Origin: Burkholderiales bacterium
GTDB taxonomy: Bacteria > Pseudomonadota > Gammaproteobacteria > Burkholderiales > Ga0077523
NCBI GenBank assembly: GCA_022843925.1
Contig: JALHMS010000003.1
Span: 2,461-58,439, forward strand
Length of the DNA stretch: 55,979 nt
Direction of reading: 5' to 3'
Below are positions 50,689-55,979 of the stretch, one piece after another. Numbering within the stretch: the stretch's first letter is position 1; every line of letters starts with the position of its first letter. Under the pieces are notes generated by a model. That model did no database searches. It saw only the letters and a program-made list of their open reading frames with translations, and was not told the origin of the DNA. The position numbers and the translations under genes are program-made.

Positions 50689-51753
50689 TCAGGACCCGTA
50701 TTCGCACGCGGCGTAGGCGAGCAGAAGTTCGCCGACCACAAGTTTCGGATTCAACGGATGATCGACCAGGCGCCGGGCCGCGCGCAAGCGTTGCTCGAAG
50801 ATCATCAAGGCATCCGGGTCCATTCGCTTCGCGGCGCCCGCGACGCTGCCGACCTGGTCGGTGTGGTATCGGATGCGGCCCGTCGTCGCCACACCGAGAC
50901 AGTCGACAACCCACGAATGAAGAATCGGCAGAAGCACCGGTAGCGGAAGCCCCTCCCCGGCGATCATCAGCGCGGCTCCGGAAGAGTCCTTACGGCCCAG
51001 CGCATTCACCAGGCGCTCGCGGGAGGACCAGAACTCCGCGTCGAACAGCGCGGCTGAAATGGGCGCCTGACCGGCGAGGTCAAGCGCCAGCGCCGCCTTT
51101 GGAATGCCCCGAGCGGTCAGCCATCGTAGGGCTTCGTCACGCCCCGGACGAGCCAACCGGATGAGCTGGCAGCGACTTCGCACGGTAGGGAGGAGTCGAC
51201 TTTCGCGCGACGACACCAGGACCAGCGTCGTCCGCGGCGGCGGCTCCTCGAGGATCTTCAGCAGTGCGTTCGCGGCGGCCGTGTTCATGCCGTCGGCCGG
51301 ACTGAGAATGACGAACCTTCCCACCTCTCCGTGGGATGGCACCTGGAGGAAGCTCGTGAGCCGTCGCACTTCGCCAACCGGGATGCTCCGCGACTTCGTC
51401 GCATCTTCCCGGGCCTCGGCAGCCTTCGATCGCCCTTCCCCTGCGTCGCCATCGGATTCCGTCCCCATGGCGACGTCCCCGCCGACTCTCAGCACATCGG
51501 GGTGATGCCCGGCGGCAAACCACTCGCATGAGCGACAGCGTCCGCAAGGCAGGCCGTTCGCCGGATCGTGACTCCCGCAGAGCCTTGCCTGGACGAGTGC
51601 CAACGCGAACAGCGGAAGCCCGCTTCCGTCGGGACCTGTGATCAGCAGGGCCTGGGGCAGTGTCGGCCATGTGCGCACTACGTCCCACATCGGGCCATGC
51701 CATGGGAGCACTTCCCCCTGGCCGGCGGCCGGTTCGCTGCCGGCCTCCTTCAC
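50689..51753 (-). CDS. holB: DNA polymerase III subunit delta' (HolB)
   Basis: 354 aa. N-terminal LPWHGPMWDVV and LPQALLITGPDGSG; zinc module CGSHDPANGLPCGRCRSCEW; sensor region AANALLKILEEPPPRTTLVL and SRESRLLPTVRSRCQLI. The P-loop lacks the Lys-Thr of active ATPases, normal for delta'. It is a stationary part of the clamp loader. A GTG at 51753 overlaps the tmk stop. Residues ~105-130 (rich in Asp, Gly, Glu) look like a species-specific insert. Confidence 0.93.
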   Translation of the reverse strand: MKEAGSEPAAGQGEVLPWHGPMWDVVRTWPTLPQALLITGPDGSGLPLFALALVQARLCGSHDPANGLPCGRCRSCEWFAAGHHPDVLRVGGDVAMGTESDGDAGEGRSKAAEAREDATKSRSIPVGEVRRLTSFLQVPSHGEVGRFVILSPADGMNTAAANALLKILEEPPPRTTLVLVSSRESRLLPTVRSRCQLIRLARPGRDEALRWLTARGIPKAALALDLAGQAPISAALFDAEFWSSRERLVNALGRKDSSGAALMIAGEGLPLPVLLPILHSWVVDCLGVATTGRIRYHTDQVGSVAGAAKRMDPDALMIFEQRLRAARRLVDHPLNPKLVVGELLLAYAACEYGS

Positions 51754-52382
51754 GTGAGCCCCGCGATGGCGGAGGCGAGGGTTGATTCGACGCGGAGCCG
51801 GACCGCCTCGGGCGTTCCGGAGCCGTCGATACGATGGACGCGGTGCGGCTCGGTCGCGGCGATCCGGAGATAGGCGTCGGAGACGCGGCGATGGAAACTG
51901 TCGGCTTCCGCCTCGAACCGATCGCGTTCCCCTCGCCCACCGATCCGTGCAGCGGCGACGTCGAGGTTCACGTGCATCAGCAGCGTGATGTCGGGTTTCA
52001 GGGTCGGATGGACCCAACGCATCAACGACGCGATGCGTTCGGCGGAGACACCCCGGCCGGCGCCCTGATAGGCCAGGGTGGCGTCGATGAATCGATCGCA
52101 AAGCACCCAGGCGCCAGTGTTCAACGCCGGGAGGATGACCCGGTGAACGTGCTCATGGCGGGCCGCGAACATCAGCATCGTCTCGGTCTCGGGCAACATC
52201 GGATGGGGCGTGTTCAGAAGAATCGCGCGTATCGCCTCACCTACCGGGGTTCCGCCGGGTTCGCGCGTCAGCGTCACGCGGATCCCGCGCTGTTGAAGCC
52301 ACCTTGCGGCGCTTTCCACACACGTCGTCTTCCCCGAGCCGTCGATGCCTTCGAACGAGATGAAGCGCCCTGGCTCGGTCAT
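51750..52382 (-). CDS. tmk: thymidylate kinase
   Basis: 210 aa. P-loop FEGIDGSGKTT, DR motif REPGGTPVGEAIR, LCDRFIDATLAYQGAGRG and the lid region RIGGRGERDRFE. It phosphorylates dTMP to dTDP. ATG 52382 starts 4 nt after the mltG stop, and the gene overlaps holB. The upstream extension to 52469 is the shadow of mltG. Confidence 0.95.
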   Translation of the reverse strand: MTEPGRFISFEGIDGSGKTTCVESAARWLQQRGIRVTLTREPGGTPVGEAIRAILLNTPHPMLPETETMLMFAARHEHVHRVILPALNTGAWVLCDRFIDATLAYQGAGRGVSAERIASLMRWVHPTLKPDITLLMHVNLDVAAARIGGRGERDRFEAEADSFHRRVSDAYLRIAATEPHRVHRIDGSGTPEAVRLRVESTLASAIAGLT

Positions 52383-52386
52383 GGGG

Positions 52387-53559
52387 TCATCGCTTCTGGT
52401 ATCGCGCGACAGCACGATTGTGGTCGTCGAGATTGCTCGAGAACTCGGACGTGCCGTCCCCTCGGGCAACGAAGTAGAGGGCCCTGTGTTCGATCGGCAT
52501 CAGGACTGCGTCCAACGCGGCCGCCCCGGGCAGCGCTATGGGCGTCGGTGGCAGACCATTGCGCACATACGTGTTGTACGGGGAGTCCGACTCGAGATCC
52601 CGGCGCCTGAGGTTCCCGTCGAATCTCTCGCCGAGTCCGTAGATCACCGTCGGATCGCTTTGCAGGCGCATGCCGATGCGGAGTCGATTGAGAAAGACGG
52701 CCGCAATGGCAGGTCTGTCTTCCGCGCGTCCGGTCTCCTTCTCCACCATGGAAGCGAGCACCAGGGCGTCGTACGGGGACGTGAACGGCAATCCGGGCTT
52801 TCGCGCCGCCCACGCCCGCTCGAGGTGCGCGCGCATGCGTCCGTGGGCAATCCTCAAGATCTGAAGATCGCTGGTGCCCATCGTGAAGTGGTAGGTGTCC
52901 GGAAAGAAGAGCCCTTCCGCGTGCCTCTCGATAGCGCCGAGACGCTCGAGAATCTCTTGTTCCCGGAGACCGACGGTGTCGTGCCGCAACGATTCCGTCC
53001 GGTCCAGGATCGCTCGGACCTGCCGGAACGTCCATCCTTCGATGAACGTGATGCGGTCCCGCAGCGAGTCTCCACGGGCCATCCGTTCGAGCAATGCGAC
53101 AGGTGTCGTACCCGGACGGATCTCGTAGACGCCCGCCTGCAGTTTCTCGCTCTGGCCCCGAAGGCGGGCAACCAGGCTGAACGTCCACGGGGACACGATG
53201 AGCCCCCGCGCGGCGAGGTCACGCGATATCGTCCTGAGGCCGGTGCCGGGGACGACAATGAAACGGGTCGCGGCCTGCCCCGTCAACAGGGGGGAAGTTG
53301 CAAACCGCCAGAGCCCGCCTCCGAATGCCAGTGCGGCCGCTCCGGCCACGAGGACGCATAGCAGCCAGATACGAATCTTCCCGGATGCGGATGGCGGGCA
53401 GCGTCCGCCTTTCGACGGAGCACCCCGACCCGGGTCGTACCTGGCGCTCCCGACCAGACGTCCGCGGAGAAAGGCCTCGACCTTCCGGGCCTCAGAGCGC
53501 CTGGAAGATGAGGGTCCCGTTCGTTCCGCCGAACCCAAATGAGTTGGAAAGCGCGACAT
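52387..53559 (-). CDS. mltG: endolytic murein transglycosylase MltG
   Basis: 390 aa. A membrane helix at ~62-82 ([20 protein letters not shown]), a LysM-like region ([20 protein letters not shown]) and the YceG catalytic domain with the active-site Glu in [15 protein letters not shown], then [10 protein letters not shown] and [20 protein letters not shown]. It cleaves nascent glycan strands. The start is doubtful: ATG 53559 gives a 60-residue cytoplasmic tail and overlaps fabF by 68 nt, but I see no closer ATG, GTG or TTG before the helix. Confidence 0.92.
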   Translation of the reverse strand: MSRFPTHLGSAERTGPSSSRRSEARKVEAFLRGRLVGSARYDPGRGAPSKGGRCPPSASGKIRIWLLCVLVAGAAALAFGGGLWRFATSPLLTGQAATRFIVVPGTGLRTISRDLAARGLIVSPWTFSLVARLRGQSEKLQAGVYEIRPGTTPVALLERMARGDSLRDRITFIEGWTFRQVRAILDRTESLRHDTVGLREQEILERLGAIERHAEGLFFPDTYHFTMGTSDLQILRIAHGRMRAHLERAWAARKPGLPFTSPYDALVLASMVEKETGRAEDRPAIAAVFLNRLRIGMRLQSDPTVIYGLGERFDGNLRRRDLESDSPYNTYVRNGLPPTPIALPGAAALDAVLMPIEHRALYFVARGDGTSEFSSNLDDHNRAVARYQKR

Positions 53560-54730
53560 CGATCTTCATCCGGCGCGCCTCGTTCGGCACATAGTCGAGA
53601 TCACAGGCCGGATCCGGATCCACGAGATTGATCGTGGGCGGAGCGATCTGATCGCGAATCGCCAGCACGCTGAAAACCGCTTCCACACCTCCGGCGGCAC
53701 CTAGCAGGTGCCCGGTCATGGACTTGGTGGAACTGACCGCCACTTTGCCCGCATGATCTCCGAAGCAGCGCTTCACGGCGACCGTCTCGGCAACATCCCC
53801 GAGGGGTGTCGACGTGCCATGCGCGTTGATGTAGTCGACCTGATCCGGATTCAATCCTGCGGACCGAAGCGCATTGCGCATGCAACGGTTCGCACCGGCA
53901 CCGTCTTCGCTCGGCGCCGTCATGTGACTGGCATCCGCACTCATCCCGAAGCCCTTCAGCTCGCAATAGATCCGCGCGCCACGGGCTTTCGCATGCTCAT
54001 AGGACTCGAGCACCAGGATGCCAGCCCCTTCCCCGAGCACGAAGCCGTCCCGTCCGGTATCCCAGGGGCGGCTGGCTGACTCCGGGGCATCGTTGCGCGT
54101 CGACAGCGCACGCATGGCGGCGAACCCCCCGACCCCCAGTGGGCTCACGGTCGCCTCCGCACCACCCGCCACCACAACGTCGGCGTCGCCGTACTCGATC
54201 AGCCGCCCGGCTTCTCCGATGCAGTGGGTGGAAGTGGTGCACGCAGTGACGATGGCGAGGTTCGGACCCTGGAAACCGTGCATGATCGAAAGCGTACCCG
54301 CGATCATGTTGATGATGCTGCCCGGGACGAAGAACGGTGAGATCTTGCGTGGTCCACCAGCGGTGAGGGCGGCGTGCGTGTCCTCGATGAGAGGCAATCC
54401 GCCGATGCCGGAACCGATCACGGTGGCGATGCGCTCGGCATTCTCGGGAGTGACCACGATTCCGGCATCACGAATGGCCTCGTTGGCCGCTGCAATGCCG
54501 AAATGGATGAACGCGTCGAGGCGACGGGCCTCCTTCGCCGGCATGTGCTGCGCGGCGTCGAAGTTCTTCACCTCCCCGGCGATCTGGGAGGCGAACTGCG
54601 AGGCGTCGAATCGAGTGATGCGCGCGATGCCTGAGCGGCCCGCAACAATGTTCTCCCACGCCTGCGCAACGCCGACCCCTGTCGGGGACACGATACCGAG
54701 TCCCGTGACCACCACCCTGCGTTTCGACAC
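53492..54730 (-). CDS. fabF: beta-ketoacyl-ACP synthase II FabF
   Basis: 412 aa. Catalytic triad Cys164 ([10 protein letters not shown]), His304 ([11 protein letters not shown]) and His341 ([13 protein letters not shown]); C-terminal [13 protein letters not shown]. It condenses malonyl-ACP with acyl-ACP in elongation. It starts at a GTG (54730) behind CGGAGCTTAA. It follows acpP after 37 nt, the conserved fabD-fabG-acpP-fabF order. Confidence 0.96.
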   Translation of the reverse strand: MSKRRVVVTGLGIVSPTGVGVAQAWENIVAGRSGIARITRFDASQFASQIAGEVKNFDAAQHMPAKEARRLDAFIHFGIAAANEAIRDAGIVVTPENAERIATVIGSGIGGLPLIEDTHAALTAGGPRKISPFFVPGSIINMIAGTLSIMHGFQGPNLAIVTACTTSTHCIGEAGRLIEYGDADVVVAGGAEATVSPLGVGGFAAMRALSTRNDAPESASRPWDTGRDGFVLGEGAGILVLESYEHAKARGARIYCELKGFGMSADASHMTAPSEDGAGANRCMRNALRSAGLNPDQVDYINAHGTSTPLGDVAETVAVKRCFGDHAGKVAVSSTKSMTGHLLGAAGGVEAVFSVLAIRDQIAPPTINLVDPDPACDLDYVPNEARRMKIDVALSNSFGFGGTNGTLIFQAL

Positions 54731-54767
54731 TTAAGCTCCGAAATTCTGCTGATGGGCCCGGACGGGC

Positions 54768-55004
54768 TCAGTTGACGTGCGTGTTGATGTAATCGATGGC
54801 TTGCTGCACCGAGGTGATCTTCTCGGCTTCCTCGTCGGGAATGTCACACTCGAACTCTTCCTCGAGCGCCATGACCAGTTCCACCGTGTCCAGCGAATCG
54901 GCACCGAGGTCGTCGACGAAGGTCGATTCGTTCTTGATGTCCGCCTCGTTCACGCCGAGTTGTTCTGCAACGATCCGCTTGACGCGCTGATCTACGCTTT
55001 CCAT
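54768..55004 (-). CDS. acpP: acyl carrier protein
   Basis: 78 aa acidic four-helix protein. The phosphopantetheine site is Ser37 in [10 protein letters not shown]. It carries growing acyl chains for the Fab enzymes and is activated by AcpS, encoded at 15968-16351. A strong AGGGGA ribosome site precedes ATG 55004. A short GC hairpin (about 54756-54767) lies between it and fabF and might lower downstream expression. 157 nt separate it from fabG, enough for its own promoter. Confidence 0.97.
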   Translation of the reverse strand: MESVDQRVKRIVAEQLGVNEADIKNESTFVDDLGADSLDTVELVMALEEEFECDIPDEEAEKITSVQQAIDYINTHVN

Positions 55005-55161
55005 TCTGTGTCCCCTTCCCTGGTTGATCCGGTATCGCCGAGACCGCGCCCTTGCCACCATCGCCGACCCGCTTGGCGCAGGTTGCCGGGGCACGCTCGA
55101 ACCGGGCGCGCATTCTACCAAAACATCCTAGGGACGATGTCCCCGGATGCATCCTTCCTCT

Positions 55162-55902
55162 TCAATCCATGAGCATCCCGCCGTTCACGTGAATCGTGGA
55201 TCCGGTGACGTAGCTCGCATTGTCCGACGCAAGGAATGCCACTGCCGCCGCCACCTCGCGAACGCTGCCGAAGCGGGCCAGCGGCACCTGCGTGAGCAGG
55301 GCATCGCGTTGTGCATCAGGAAGAGACCGGGTCATGTCCGTGTCGATGAATCCAGGAGCGACGCAATTGACTGTGATGTTACGGCTGCCGACCTCCCGGG
55401 CGAGGGACTTCGTGAACCCTGTCACACCCGCCTTCGCTGCAGCGTAGTTGGCCTGACCGGCGTTCCCCAGGTGGCCCACGACCGATGTCACGTTGACGAT
55501 GCGGCCCCAACGGGCCTTCATCATCGGGCGCAGCACCTCCTTCGAGAGTTGATACACCGACTTCAGGTTGGTGGCCATGATCTCGTCCCATTCCTCCTCG
55601 CGCATCCGGAGGAGCAGGTTGTCGCGTGTTATCCCGGCATTGTTCACCAGAATCGCGACATCGCCGTACTTCGCGCGTACAGCAGCGAGCGCTGCCTCGA
55701 TGCCCGCCGAGCTCTCGACGTTCAGCCGCAAGGCCAGGCCGTCGATTCCAGCGGCGTCGAAAGCCTGCTGCAAAGCGGCAGCTCCGTCGTCCGATGTGGC
55801 CGTGCCGGCCACGCGGGCGCCCTGCGCCCCGAGTTCCAGTGCGATGGCGTGACCGATGCCTCTCGACGCGCCAGTGACGAGTGCGATCCTGTCTTTCATC
55901 AT
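55162..55902 (-). CDS. fabG: 3-oxoacyl-ACP reductase FabG
   Basis: 246 aa short-chain dehydrogenase. Cofactor motif VTGASRGIGHAIALELG, NNAGITRDNLL, catalytic Ser in VNVTSVVGHLGNAGQ and Tyr-x3-Lys in NYAAAKAG, C-terminal YVTGSTIHVNGGMLMD. It reduces 3-ketoacyl-ACP with NADPH. It begins with two consecutive ATGs (55902, 55899) overlapping the fabD stop, behind a GAGGGGGA ribosome site. Confidence 0.96.
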   Translation of the reverse strand: MMKDRIALVTGASRGIGHAIALELGAQGARVAGTATSDDGAAALQQAFDAAGIDGLALRLNVESSAGIEAALAAVRAKYGDVAILVNNAGITRDNLLLRMREEEWDEIMATNLKSVYQLSKEVLRPMMKARWGRIVNVTSVVGHLGNAGQANYAAAKAGVTGFTKSLAREVGSRNITVNCVAPGFIDTDMTRSLPDAQRDALLTQVPLARFGSVREVAAAVAFLASDNASYVTGSTIHVNGGMLMD

Positions 55903-55979
55903 TCCCCCTCGGACTGCCGGACGGCATCGAGCGCTTCGATCAAGGCTGTTCCGGAAGACAGCGTAAGGCAGGTCGCGTC
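55899..55979 (-). CDS. fabD: malonyl-CoA:ACP transacylase FabD (C-terminal end only)
   Basis: Only the last 26 residues lie inside the window (ending SGTALIEALDAVRQSEGE), the rest running off the right edge. No catalytic motif is visible, so the call rests on the conserved fabD-fabG-acpP-fabF order and the overlap of its stop with the fabG start. Confidence 0.7.
   Translation of the reverse strand, partial: DATCLTLSSGTALIEALDAVRQSEGE

Noticed and set aside
51137-51940. 267-codon minus-strand frame over holB/tmk
   Set aside because: Out of frame with both real genes and Arg/Ser/Pro-rich without motifs.

Overview
The window is high-GC chromosomal DNA from a betaproteobacterium. Two blocks carry the order I would expect there: rpoE-rseA-rseB-mucD / lepA-lepB-DUF4845-rnc-era-recO-pdxJ-acpS-nagZ, and (minus strand) fabD-fabG-acpP-fabF-mltG-tmk-holB-pilZ-tatD. 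YgfZ followed by DUF4936, a PEP-CTERM surface protein and flagellar motAB fit the same group. Genus or species cannot be given from sequence alone.

Layout. 1-~490: about 3.7 copies of a 131-bp tandem repeat rich in palindromes. 531-3118 (minus): a class II aldolase and mtnA, a methylthioribose salvage pair. 3117-5548: a GNAT acetyltransferase, then ygfZ, DUF4936 and an NRDE protein on the minus strand. 5634-9816: a YgfX-like protein and the sigma-E envelope-stress operon ending in the DegP-type protease MucD. 9905-17421: a dense housekeeping operon for translation, secretion, RNA processing, repair and cofactors. 17492-20964: DUF3135, a family 5 uracil-DNA glycosylase, uvrC and pgsA. 21032-21286: tRNA-Gly(GCC) and tRNA-Cys(GCA).

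21287-31473 is accessory DNA. It holds a 763-aa PEP-CTERM protein, a ParDE-type module, a FitAB/VapBC module, a 606-aa ankyrin-repeat protein, and a 925-aa protein whose N-terminus resembles the leader of cargo proteins of extracellular contractile injection systems. Two long stretches here have no gene. 31880-42086 (minus) is a nine-gene operon: a Dpp/Opp-type ABC importer with three amidase-signature hydrolases and a GlcG-like protein. It looks like uptake and hydrolysis of an amide, peptide-like or urea-derived compound.

After a dienoyl-CoA-isomerase-like crotonase comes the most notable element: a tRNA-Leu(UAA) gene (43322-43649, minus) interrupted between U34 and A35 by a 243-nt group I intron. 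P4, P6 and P7 pairings and the P1 guide can be read directly, and the architecture is that of the cyanobacterial/plastid tRNA-Leu intron. motA-motB follow behind a near-consensus sigma-28 promoter, then a membrane methyltransferase, an HDOD protein, a small membrane protein and a TrmH-type RNA methyltransferase. The window closes with the fatty-acid/septal block, running off the edge inside fabD.

Most genes overlap by 1-10 nt (ATGA/GTGA junctions), so operon structure is clear. All functions are inferred from motifs and gene order; no database search was run.
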